A DNA stretch of 5,559 nt from Candidatus Bathyarchaeota archaeon (GTDB lineage: Archaea; Thermoproteota; Bathyarchaeia; TCS64): assembly GCA_937877765.1 (NCBI GenBank), contig CALGBN010000211.1, positions 1 to 5,559 of the forward strand, given 5' to 3'. The notes beneath the pieces were generated by a model, which had not been told where the DNA came from, ran no database searches, and saw only the letters and a list, made by a program, of their open reading frames with translations. Positions 1 to 5,388 of this stretch are shown here, one piece after another. The position numbers and the translations under genes are program-made. Each line of letters opens with the position of its first letter. Position 1 is the stretch's first letter.

Positions 1-64
1 AGCAGAAGACGGCATACGAGATGTAGAGAGGTCTCGTGGGCTCGGAGATGTGTATAAGAGACAG
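1..64 (+). other. Illumina Nextera P7/i7 adapter left on contig end (artefact)
   Basis: This stretch is synthetic. Positions 1-22 match the Illumina P7 flow-cell sequence without its first two bases. Positions 23-30 (GTAGAGAG) are an 8-base i7 index, which I recognise as the primer form of Nextera N707. Positions 31-64 are the Nextera read-2 transposase adapter, ending in the 19-base Tn5 mosaic end at 46-64. Genomic sequence therefore starts at 65, only three bases before the elp3 stop codon. Any open frame that starts inside this stretch is chimeric. It shows that the library was made by tagmentation and that trimming or assembly left the adapter in place. Confidence 0.98.
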
Positions 65-67
65 AAA

Positions 68-1639
68 CTAGAGTGGTTTTCCTACGTAGACGCCTTCTTT
101 TATGTATCCGAGGCGCCCATAGTATTGCTTTGTTCCAAGGGCACTCATTACGATCATCCTGTTCATATCGTATTTTTCATGGGCGGTTTTCTCAGCCTCG
201 GACATCAATCTGTCCCCCCATCCCTGATGCTGCCAATCAAGTGCATCTTCACCCACGGGAGTCATCTCGCCATACACATGCAGTTCTCTGATTAGCCCAG
301 TCTTGTTTGTGATCTCCAGCCTGTGGGGGTTTTCTCCGGGTATTCTGAGTCGGATGAATCCTATGAGAGTCTGGTTTTTGTCCTCGGCGCTGATGAACTC
401 CTCGGTTCCCCCTGATGCCTCGTAGCTTCTGTGAATTATTTTGAGGTTATCAGCGTCCACATGGATACCGTCTCTGGATCTGTGTCCTACTTCACGGCAT
501 CTGATACAGTTACAACTTGTGCCTAACTCGGTTAGCCTGTTTTTTACGAGTTGTCTTATGTTGCTTTTGTCCACCCCAGCCTCAATCTGGTGAAGGGGGA
601 TGTCTCGCTGAACCCGCATCACCCTGATCCAAGGAGGGATCATTTGTTTGACTTCCGTGAGTAGCTTTACTCCGTCTTCGGTTGTGAAGGGCTCATAGTC
701 TCCGTTGCGCCACCAGTCGTAGAGTCTTGTGCCTTTTACTACGAGGGTGGGGTATATCTTGAGCATGTCTGGTTTGAACCGGGGATCATTGAATATTGTT
801 TTGAAACCTTCCAGGTCACGTTCATAGTTGCTTCCAGGTAACCCGGGCATCATATGGTAGCATATCTTGAGCCCCGCGTCCTTCATGACCTTTGTACCAT
901 CAACCACATGCTGAACGGTGTGTCCCCTGTCTACAAGCTCATAGATATCATCATAGACGTTCTGAACGCCAATCTCGACTCTTGTTCCCCCTAGAACAAG
1001 CATGCCATCAATGTTACATGGCTCCAGTTGATCAGGACGAGTCTCAAATGTGATTCCAACGTTTCTGGTCTCACTAATCTCAGCGTTGAGTTTAGCCTCT
1101 TCTAGGCTCTCTGATGGCTTCATGGTTATAGCGTCTAAGCAACCCTTCATGAACCACAGTTGGTAGTCGATGGGTGAAGCAGGAAATGTGCCACCCATAA
1201 CTATAAGGTCAATTTTATCCACAACATGCCCAATAGCCTCCAGTTGCTCAATACGGGCTCTCACCTGATCATAAGGATCAAACATGTTCTGAGCTCCACG
1301 CATAGCCGCCGGCTCATGCCCAGTATAACTCTGGGGCGAGTCATTGTCCGGTCCTCCAGGGCAAAAGGCACATCTTCCATGAGGACATGCATAGGGTCTT
1401 GTCATTACAGCTACTACATTGACGCCGCTCATGGCTCGTGTAGCCTTTCTTCTAAGAATGTGGATAAGCTGATCTCGTTCATCATCTTCTAAGAGGGCGA
1501 TTAGCTCAGAGTTGCTGGGAATATACCCAAAATTGTATTTTCTTGTGACCTCAAACTTGGCTTTCTCAAGGTCTCGCCTAGTTGGGTCTGGTTTTGATAA
1601 TAATATTTCTATGATTTCTCTGAGCTTTTGCTGCTGCAA
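68..1639 (-). CDS. elp3: Archaeal Elp3: radical SAM/GNAT tRNA wobble-uridine (cm5U34) synthase
   Basis: A 523-residue protein of normal archaeal Elp3 length. The family uses a radical SAM reaction with acetyl-CoA to put a carboxymethyl group on carbon 5 of U34 in tRNA anticodons; it acts in the cytoplasm. The radical SAM cluster motif Cx4Cx2C is at C85, C90 and C93, followed by the family block SPQSYTGHEP at 101-110. A cysteine-rich zinc site CNCIRC lies at 376-381. The C-terminal GNAT domain has the acetyl-CoA loop HQGWGDRLMSEAE at 471-483 and ends with YYGRLGY at 506-512. The start is TTG at 1639-1637: an in-frame TGA lies three codons upstream and no ATG precedes the conserved region. No Shine-Dalgarno site is visible, so the message may be leaderless. 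The TAG stop (70-68) is genuine but sits 3 bases from the adapter. The gene is 36 bases downstream of S30e. Older annotation calls this family histone acetyltransferase. Confidence 0.95.
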   Translation of the reverse strand: MQQQKLREIIEILLSKPDPTRRDLEKAKFEVTRKYNFGYIPSNSELIALLEDDERDQLIHILRRKATRAMSGVNVVAVMTRPYACPHGRCAFCPGGPDNDSPQSYTGHEPAAMRGAQNMFDPYDQVRARIEQLEAIGHVVDKIDLIVMGGTFPASPIDYQLWFMKGCLDAITMKPSESLEEAKLNAEISETRNVGITFETRPDQLEPCNIDGMLVLGGTRVEIGVQNVYDDIYELVDRGHTVQHVVDGTKVMKDAGLKICYHMMPGLPGSNYERDLEGFKTIFNDPRFKPDMLKIYPTLVVKGTRLYDWWRNGDYEPFTTEDGVKLLTEVKQMIPPWIRVMRVQRDIPLHQIEAGVDKSNIRQLVKNRLTELGTSCNCIRCREVGHRSRDGIHVDADNLKIIHRSYEASGGTEEFISAEDKNQTLIGFIRLRIPGENPHRLEITNKTGLIRELHVYGEMTPVGEDALDWQHQGWGDRLMSEAEKTAHEKYDMNRMIVMSALGTKQYYGRLGYIKEGVYVGKPL

Positions 1640-1660
1640 TGCGGTTCAAAGAGAAGTAAA

Positions 1661-1674
1661 GAGGTTAAAAAAGG
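1661..1674 (-). promoter_or_regulatory. Possible TATA box for elp3
   Basis: On the minus strand this reads CC, six T, AACC. The T-run begins 33 bases before the TTG start of elp3, the distance at which an archaeal TATA box would place transcription initiation at or next to the start codon. No Shine-Dalgarno site precedes that start, which fits a leaderless message. It lies directly after the S30e stop, so read-through from S30e is equally possible. This is by eye only. Confidence 0.35.
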
Positions 1675-1675
1675 A

Positions 1676-1840
1676 TTAGTTTCTACGATTGTAACGGGTT
1701 TCTCTTGCACTCAAGACCCTGGTCTTGTAGTTACTCCTATTCCTCTTCCTTGGTGTGGGGCTCTTTTTAGGTGTACCCTCGATTTTCGGGGTCTGTGCCC
1801 TCACCTTTCCAGCTTTTGTTAATGAGCCGTGTGTTGGCAT
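1676..1840 (-). CDS. rps30e: 30S ribosomal protein S30e (eS30)
   Basis: A complete 54-residue, very basic protein, from ATG at 1840-1838 to TAA at 1678-1676. Its N-terminus is MPTHGSLTKAGKVR, followed by QTPKIE. This matches the conserved HGSL.(R/K)AGKVR.QTPK core that archaeal S30e shares with the ribosomal part of eukaryotic FAU/S30. The rest is a lysine/arginine/proline-rich linker (residues 21-33) and a tail rich in R, N and Y, as expected for a small rRNA-binding protein of the 30S subunit. It lies between the MBL hydrolase gene (43 bases upstream) and elp3 (36 bases downstream) on the same strand. At this length a default gene finder can miss it. As I recall, S30e occurs in TACK-type archaea and eukaryotes but not in Euryarchaeota, so it is also a taxonomic clue. 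Confidence 0.93.
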   Translation of the reverse strand: MPTHGSLTKAGKVRAQTPKIEGTPKKSPTPRKRNRSNYKTRVLSARETRYNRRN

Positions 1841-1870
1841 TTTAATTCACTACAGCCCTTAGCCACTAGG

Positions 1871-1883
1871 ATTGTTAAAAACC
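1871..1883 (-). promoter_or_regulatory. Possible TATA box for S30e
   Basis: The minus strand reads GGTTTTTAACAAT immediately after the stop codon of the MBL gene. The T-run starts 41 bases before the S30e ATG, which would give a leader of roughly 10 bases if the usual archaeal TATA-to-start spacing applies. It resembles the box before elp3 (T-run then AAC). No strong Shine-Dalgarno site precedes the S30e ATG. Based on position and composition only. Confidence 0.35.
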
Positions 1884-2612
1884 TTATGGAGAGAATGGGG
1901 CATCATGCCCTGGTACCACGAGCACCGGGTTAAGTGAACGTATCTTCTTCAGACTGTTTACAGCCACCTCAGCCTCAATATTCTTAGTTACAACACTCGG
2001 TGGACGAAGCTCTAACAGGTCTTCCTTGACGATTACAGCGTCCCCAACCAAGGCAACAAGACCATCGTCAGTCTCAACAAGAGTCGTAATGCTACCCGGA
2101 GTATGACCCACGGTCTCGATTACACGTACGTTTTCTGTGATCTTGTGGTCGCCTTTGACTGATTTGATGTCCATAATGCCCAAGAATGCTTCTCTCCACT
2201 CACGCCAGTAGAGCTTGTCTGTATATTCTAGCTCTTTCTCGTGTATTATCAAGGGTTTTCCCCTGAACATGTAGTTGGCTTCGACATGATCATAGTGACA
2301 GTGGCTGTTTATCACCAAATCAATATCATCGGGGGTCAGATTGAACTCCTCAAGACGTTTCTTTAACGAACCATATCTGCCAAGCTGCAGTATGCCAGGG
2401 TCCAGTATGATGTTCATACCTTCATCACGGATGAGCACCGTGTTTGTGCTCCCAAGACTGAATACGTTTCCCCCATAGACCTCGTTTACCGTGTCTTTTG
2501 GCATTGAGGATATAGGCCATCTTACGCTGAGAACAGGGTGTCCCTTGTAGAGCCCCACGCGGTGGTAGAAGCAGTGGACCAGTATGTCGACTTTTGCTTT
2601 ACTCATCTTCAA
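1884..2612 (-). CDS. Metallo-beta-lactamase fold hydrolase (MBLAC1-like)
   Basis: A single-domain MBL-fold protein of 242 residues. The metal ligands are all visible: HCHYDH (H104, H106, D108, H109), H170 in VGHTPGS, D191 in VGDA and H236 in PGHDAP near the C-terminus, so it should bind two metal ions and be active. The short N-terminal strand region and the HxHxDHxxxNxxxF pattern resemble the MBLAC1-like group, but substrate cannot be told from sequence: lactonase, thioesterase, glyoxalase and RNase activities all occur in this fold. Start choice: TTG at 2612-2610 has GGAG nine bases upstream; an ATG two codons later (2606-2604) has no well-placed site. Either way the gene overlaps the end of rnp3 (14 or 8 bases), implying translational coupling with an RNase P subunit. 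There is no signal peptide or membrane segment. Confidence 0.88.
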   Translation of the reverse strand: MKMSKAKVDILVHCFYHRVGLYKGHPVLSVRWPISSMPKDTVNEVYGGNVFSLGSTNTVLIRDEGMNIILDPGILQLGRYGSLKKRLEEFNLTPDDIDLVINSHCHYDHVEANYMFRGKPLIIHEKELEYTDKLYWREWREAFLGIMDIKSVKGDHKITENVRVIETVGHTPGSITTLVETDDGLVALVGDAVIVKEDLLELRPPSVVTKNIEAEVAVNSLKKIRSLNPVLVVPGHDAPFSP

Positions 2613-3258
2613 TTACCCATACTCCATCTTGGACATATGAGTCTTTTAGCTTTGCCCGGTTACGTACCACCATATCATATGGGTTCTTTGAGACCATCTC
2701 CAATGCATGGTCCTCGTCAACATCAAGTAAGCTAAGTAAAGCAGCCAAACCATATGGGTCTCTTAACTCCAGTGGCTCAGCGGCGAAGCTGCTAGCAACA
2801 ACTGGAAGGCCTCGTTTTACAGCGTTCTCTAGGTTTCGCTTGAGGTACTCGATGTTTTTCCTTAAAAAATAAGCATTAGTTACCAATAGTTTGGAGACAT
2901 CAACAAGATAACCTCCCCCTGAGTCCCGCATCAAGCCAGCCTGCTGTCTGTCAAGATAATTACGCTTCCACTTATCAGACACAGGATAGGTAACAAGATC
3001 AACTCGTCTATCCTGACCCGCCTTTCGCGCCACTGATTTATTTCTACAATTTACAACGATTATCTCAGTCCGCCAACGGTTGCTTCTCAGACTCTGGTTG
3101 AGCTGATTTGGATTCTTCGGGTCAAGGTCTAATCGCGTGACTACATCAAGATCAGTATTCCCAGCCACGCATACAAGAGAATAATCTAATGATTTCGCAG
3201 CTTCAACCAATTGTTGGGGGTTTCTTGGTCTTAAACCGATTTCAGTGAAAGGTCTCAG
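2599..3258 (-). CDS. rnp3: RNase P protein component 3 (Rpp30)
   Basis: Protein subunit of archaeal RNase P, which cleaves the 5' leader from precursor tRNAs; Rpp30 adopts a TIM-barrel fold and pairs with Pop5. Family hallmarks are visible: TRLDLDPKN (41-49), NKSVARKAGQDRRVDLVTYP (73-92), LPVVASS (151-157), LRDPYGLAALLSLL (165-178) and SKNPYDMVVRNRAKL (190-204). No ATG or GTG fits the N-terminus. A TTG at 3210-3208 would remove a clearly Rpp30-like segment (PFTEIGLRPRNPQQ). The better start is CTG at 3258-3256, giving 219 residues. It overlaps the DUF54 stop as CTGA and lies eight bases after a GGAGGAG site. Rpp30 next to DUF54 is a common archaeal neighbourhood; the usual next gene, Pop5, is absent here and an MBL hydrolase takes its place. 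Identity is firm; the CTG start is an inference. Confidence 0.93.
   Translation of the reverse strand: MRPFTEIGLRPRNPQQLVEAAKSLDYSLVCVAGNTDLDVVTRLDLDPKNPNQLNQSLRSNRWRTEIIVVNCRNKSVARKAGQDRRVDLVTYPVSDKWKRNYLDRQQAGLMRDSGGGYLVDVSKLLVTNAYFLRKNIEYLKRNLENAVKRGLPVVASSFAAEPLELRDPYGLAALLSLLDVDEDHALEMVSKNPYDMVVRNRAKLKDSYVQDGVWVIEDE
2622..2625 (-). promoter_or_regulatory. Ribosome binding site for MBL hydrolase (supports TTG start)
   Basis: The minus strand reads GGAG inside the end of rnp3, nine bases before TTG at 2612-2610 and 15 bases before the ATG at 2606-2604. The spacing favours the TTG, being close to the eight-base spacing seen before rnp3 and gar1. Only four bases pair with the anti-Shine-Dalgarno, so the support is moderate. 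Confidence 0.45.
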
Positions 3259-3707
3259 ACTGGGTTCTCCTCCAGGTACTCTTTGACTATTTGCGCTGGG
3301 TCTCCTTTGTGTGGTACAATTAAACTGAATTTCATCCGTAATGCATCATGTCGTTCGAGTATTATTTTTCCGAGATACGCTTTCTGTTTATCAAGTCTGA
3401 TGTAGAGGTTCTTGGTCTCATCGATACGCTGAGGAAGCTCATCCATCAAAGTAACATAATCAAGACTTGAAAGCTTGGCCATAATATTCTCAAATAACTC
3501 TGTTGCTGGACGCCTGTTTTTCACGACAAAACTAAGGGTCGTGATAGGGTCTCCAAAATATCCTTCTAGGTTAATCTCCGTGTAGGTTGGTAGCTCCGCG
3601 TCAGATGGAAATAGGTTGTGTACGGCTTTGAGTACCTTGGCTCTGTCCTCTGTAGCGTGAATGAATACATTGATCTCTGCCTTTCTCACTATTCTCTGAC
3701 TGCTCAT
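3255..3707 (-). CDS. DUF54/COG1325 RNA-binding protein (predicted exosome-associated)
   Basis: A 150-residue protein of the archaeal DUF54 family, described as an RNA-binding protein with a dsRBD-like fold and long predicted to associate with the exosome; I know of no settled biochemical function. Visible family features are FIHATEDRAKVLKAVHNLFP (15-34), the segment EGYFGDPIT (48-56) and LYIRLDKQKAYLGK (101-114). The start is ATG at 3707-3705. The frame stays open further upstream, but that part is only the antisense of the tRNA-Arg gene and intergenic DNA, so it is rejected. The stop TGA overlaps the proposed CTG start of rnp3, and its last Glu-Glu codons carry the rnp3 ribosome binding site. 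It is the first gene of the minus-strand series and is divergent from tRNA-Arg. Confidence 0.9.
   Translation of the reverse strand: MSSQRIVRKAEINVFIHATEDRAKVLKAVHNLFPSDAELPTYTEINLEGYFGDPITTLSFVVKNRRPATELFENIMAKLSSLDYVTLMDELPQRIDETKNLYIRLDKQKAYLGKIILERHDALRMKFSLIVPHKGDPAQIVKEYLEENPV
3267..3273 (-). promoter_or_regulatory. Ribosome binding site for rnp3 (decides the CTG start)
   Basis: The minus strand reads GGAGGAG, full complementarity to the archaeal 16S rRNA CCUCC tail, lying within the last codons of the DUF54 gene. Eight bases separate it from the CTG at 3258-3256. The same GGAGGAG plus eight-base spacing precedes the ATG of gar1 at 5388. It is 56 bases from the alternative TTG at 3210, too far to serve that codon. 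Confidence 0.7.
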
Positions 3708-3750
3708 CTCATCAAGCCCACGGTTATTGCATACTGTCTCAGCAGCCACG

Positions 3751-3760
3751 TATATGTAGG
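3751..3760 (-). promoter_or_regulatory. Possible TATA box for the DUF54-rnp3-MBL operon
   Basis: The minus strand reads CCTACATATA here, about 50 bases before the DUF54 ATG. Typical archaeal spacing would place transcription initiation near 3728 and give a leader of about 20 bases. It lies in the 99-base divergent gap (3708-3806) shared with the tRNA-Arg promoter. No other clear TATA-like element serves this gene. Confidence is low because the match is short. Confidence 0.3.
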
Positions 3761-3771
3761 TTATTGAGTAA

Positions 3772-3783
3772 GGTTTTTGTACC
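3772..3783 (+). promoter_or_regulatory. Possible TATA box for tRNA-Arg
   Basis: The plus strand reads GGTTTTTGTACC. The T-run begins 33 bases before the mature 5' end of the tRNA, the expected place for an archaeal TATA element with a very short 5' leader that RNase P would remove. The element lies just beside the putative DUF54 promoter in opposite orientation. Confidence 0.4.
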
Positions 3784-3806
3784 CACCGCGAACAGGTATC
3801 GTTGCT

Positions 3807-3882
3807 GCGGTCGTAGCTCAGTGGATAGAGCACGGGTCTTCGGAACCCGGGGTCGTGGGTTCGAATCCTGCCGACCGCGCCA
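3807..3882 (+). tRNA. trnR-UCG: tRNA-Arg (anticodon UCG), CCA encoded
   Basis: A full cloverleaf without intron. The acceptor stem GCGGTCG (3807-3813) pairs perfectly with CGACCGC (3872-3878). The D stem is GCTC/GAGC (3816-3819, 3828-3831). The anticodon stem CGGGT/ACCCG (3833-3837, 3845-3849) encloses loop CTTCGGA, putting anticodon TCG at 3840-3842. The variable loop is five bases, and the T stem GTGGG/CCTGC encloses TTCGAAT (3860-3866). The discriminator is G3879 and CCA is encoded at 3880-3882. Arginine identity fits A20-type D-loop sequence and C35. It reads CGA and, by wobble, CGG codons; U34 could in principle be an Elp3 target. It is divergent from DUF54 and precedes alr on the same strand. 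Confidence 0.97.
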
Positions 3883-3892
3883 CTACACATAA

Positions 3893-3902
3893 CCGTTTTA
3901 CC
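3893..3902 (+). promoter_or_regulatory. Possible TATA box for alr (or tRNA 3' T-tract)
   Basis: The 42-base gap between tRNA-Arg and alr contains CCGTTTTACC. The T-run begins 29 bases before the alr ATG, which would start transcription almost at the start codon and make a leaderless message; no Shine-Dalgarno site is visible before that ATG. The same four-T tract could instead help end tRNA transcription, with alr being read through from the tRNA promoter. Confidence 0.35.
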
Positions 3903-3924
3903 GCTGAACCACGTATCAATCAGT

Positions 3925-5097
3925 ATGATCCCTGAAACGCTCGGTATCCGTCCTGTATGGGCGGAGGTAAACCTAGATCACCTAGCACACAATATGCGTG
4001 AGGTACGAAGAATAGTGCCTAAACCCACCTTGATTATGACCGCGGTTAAGGCGGATGGATATGGACATGGAGCCAAGGTTTGCGCCGAGACTTTCCTAGA
4101 GAATGGAGCGGATATGTTGGCTGTGGCTACTCCTGACGAGGGTTTTCAGCTAAGGAGTTGGGGAATTGATGCCCCAATTCTATGTTTGGGATATACACCT
4201 GATTATCTTCAGGAGAAAGCCATAAAAAACGATGTAATGGTCACGATCTACAACCATGAACAAGGAATAAGCCTCGACAAGACGGCTCAGAAACTCAACA
4301 CACGAGCCCGATATCATGTTAAAATTGACACTGGGATGAGTAGACTTGGTTTCCAGCCGGAAGAAGCTGTGGAAAGTATCTGTAAACTGGTTTCATTACC
4401 TCGGCTGGAGCTTGAGGGAGTTTTCACGCATTTCGCGGTCTCTGATGAGGCTGACAAGTTCTACACTAGGATGCAGTATGAGAAATATATTGATGCAGTA
4501 AACAAGCTGGAGGAACGTGGAGTCAAAATACCAATCAAACATGTCTCCAACAGCGCCGCAATAATCGACCTACCCGAATACAAACACGACCTTGTGAGAC
4601 CCGGAATAATGCTCTATGGCTACTATCCATCACCAGATGTAGACCACAAAGTTGTTGACCTCAAACAAGTGTTAACGCTTCACGCTCAAGTCAGCCACGT
4701 AAAAACTGTGCCCACGGGCCGAGGAATCAGCTATGGACTAACATATACTGCTGAGAAAGAATCACGTATCGCCACTATCCCAATGGGTTACGCTGATGGG
4801 TACAGACGTATATTATCAAACAAAGGCTACGTTGAGATCAATGGAAAACGCGCCCCCATAGTTGGCAGAGTTTGTATGGACCAGGTTATGGTGGATGTCT
4901 CTGATATCGATGATGTAATGGTTGGAGATGAAGCTATTTTGATTGGTTACCCGGGTGGAGTTGCACCTGATGGCGAGGAAATGGCTTTGATGCTGGACAG
5001 TATTACTCATGAGGTAACCTGTCAGATTACACGTAGAGTTCCTAGAGTCTATACACTAGGCGGTAAACCAGTAACCGTAAAAGACTATTTAGCGTGA
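3925..5097 (+). CDS. alr: Alanine racemase (PLP-dependent, fold type III)
   Basis: A complete 390-residue alanine racemase of usual length, interconverting L- and D-alanine in the cytoplasm. The N-terminal TIM barrel carries the PLP lysine K42 in AVKADGYGHG, the segment VKIDTGMSRLG (132-142, with the substrate-carboxylate Arg at 140), HVSNSAA (206-212) and RPGIMLYG (225-232, R225 facing the PLP ring nitrogen). The C-terminal beta domain holds the second catalytic base Y270 in GISYGLTY, GYADGY (288-293) and CMDQ (317-320). No key residue is missing. The start at ATG 3925 has no ribosome binding site; a leaderless message is likely. The protein looks bacterial in type, and its place between two archaeal informational blocks on the opposite strand suggests acquisition by transfer. 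D-alanine catabolism or another cell-wall-independent use is more likely than peptidoglycan synthesis, but the window does not show which. Confidence 0.95.
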   Translation: MIPETLGIRPVWAEVNLDHLAHNMREVRRIVPKPTLIMTAVKADGYGHGAKVCAETFLENGADMLAVATPDEGFQLRSWGIDAPILCLGYTPDYLQEKAIKNDVMVTIYNHEQGISLDKTAQKLNTRARYHVKIDTGMSRLGFQPEEAVESICKLVSLPRLELEGVFTHFAVSDEADKFYTRMQYEKYIDAVNKLEERGVKIPIKHVSNSAAIIDLPEYKHDLVRPGIMLYGYYPSPDVDHKVVDLKQVLTLHAQVSHVKTVPTGRGISYGLTYTAEKESRIATIPMGYADGYRRILSNKGYVEINGKRAPIVGRVCMDQVMVDVSDIDDVMVGDEAILIGYPGGVAPDGEEMALMLDSITHEVTCQITRRVPRVYTLGGKPVTVKDYLA

Positions 5098-5388
5098 CTT
5101 TCGGCGTTTTCTGGCGCGTCTCTTATTACGCTTATCAGACTTAGCGGGTTTATCGGATAAGAAAACAGGTTTTCCCTCTGGCTTTCCTATATCTACGCCT
5201 TCAAAAAGCTTGATCGATGCAAAAGGAGCCTCTATTGGACCAAATACATCAAATATCTTACCGATAACCTTTCCATTCTTATCAGACACTGGTTGCCCTA
5301 TTCTGGTCTCGGTTTCAAGCGAGATAACTAGATTATTATTACCCTTACTCTTATGCAAGCCCTTACCGATGAGCTTCTTATCAGACAT
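5089..5388 (-). CDS. gar1: H/ACA RNA-protein complex component Gar1
   Basis: A 99-residue protein matching archaeal Gar1, which binds the Cbf5 pseudouridine synthase in H/ACA guide-RNA particles and helps substrate turnover during rRNA pseudouridylation. The small beta-barrel core is visible as IGKGLHKSKGNNNLVISLE (7-25), RIGQPVSDKNGKVIGKIFDV (29-48) and FGPIEAPFASIK (49-60). A highly basic lysine/arginine tail follows from about 79 to 99, presumably for RNA contact. The start is ATG at 5388-5386, overlapping the SRP19 stop by one base (TGATG) and preceded by a strong GGAGGAG site. SRP19 followed by Gar1 is a familiar archaeal pair. Its 3' end overlaps the convergent alr gene by nine bases. 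Confidence 0.93.
   Translation of the reverse strand: MSDKKLIGKGLHKSKGNNNLVISLETETRIGQPVSDKNGKVIGKIFDVFGPIEAPFASIKLFEGVDIGKPEGKPVFLSDKPAKSDKRNKRRARKRRKSR

Noticed and set aside
46..64. Tn5 mosaic end read as a natural transposon terminus
   Set aside because: It is joined to the P7 and index sequence, so it comes from library preparation and not from the genome.
50..295. Plus-strand frames of 81 and 72 codons at the left edge
   Set aside because: They lie antisense to the GNAT domain of elp3, and one begins in the adapter.
1628..1822. Plus-strand 64-codon frame
   Set aside because: It is a shadow of S30e on the other strand and resembles no family I know; the minus-strand reading gives a clear ribosomal protein.
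1898..1910. Perfect inverted repeat GGGCAT-C-ATGCCC
   Set aside because: It lies in the MBL codons for the conserved PGHDA motif and its one-base centre cannot form a hairpin loop. It could be an operator, but nothing else supports that.
3208..3210. TTG as the rnp3 start (203-residue product)
   Set aside because: It would remove Rpp30-like residues, and no ribosome binding site is placed for it; the CTG at 3258 has a strong one.
3708..3890. N-terminal extension of the DUF54 frame to 211 residues
   Set aside because: The extra residues are the antisense translation of tRNA-Arg plus the intergenic gap, a well-known annotation artefact. The conserved family begins at the ATG at 3707.
3860..3925. 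tRNA-Arg 3' end as an integration site for an alr island
   Set aside because: I found no repeat of the tRNA 3' end downstream of alr and no integrase gene in the window.
4158..4177. Inverted repeat TTGGGG/CCCCAA with an eight-base loop
   Set aside because: It is short, inside alr coding sequence and far from any gene end, so it is probably chance.
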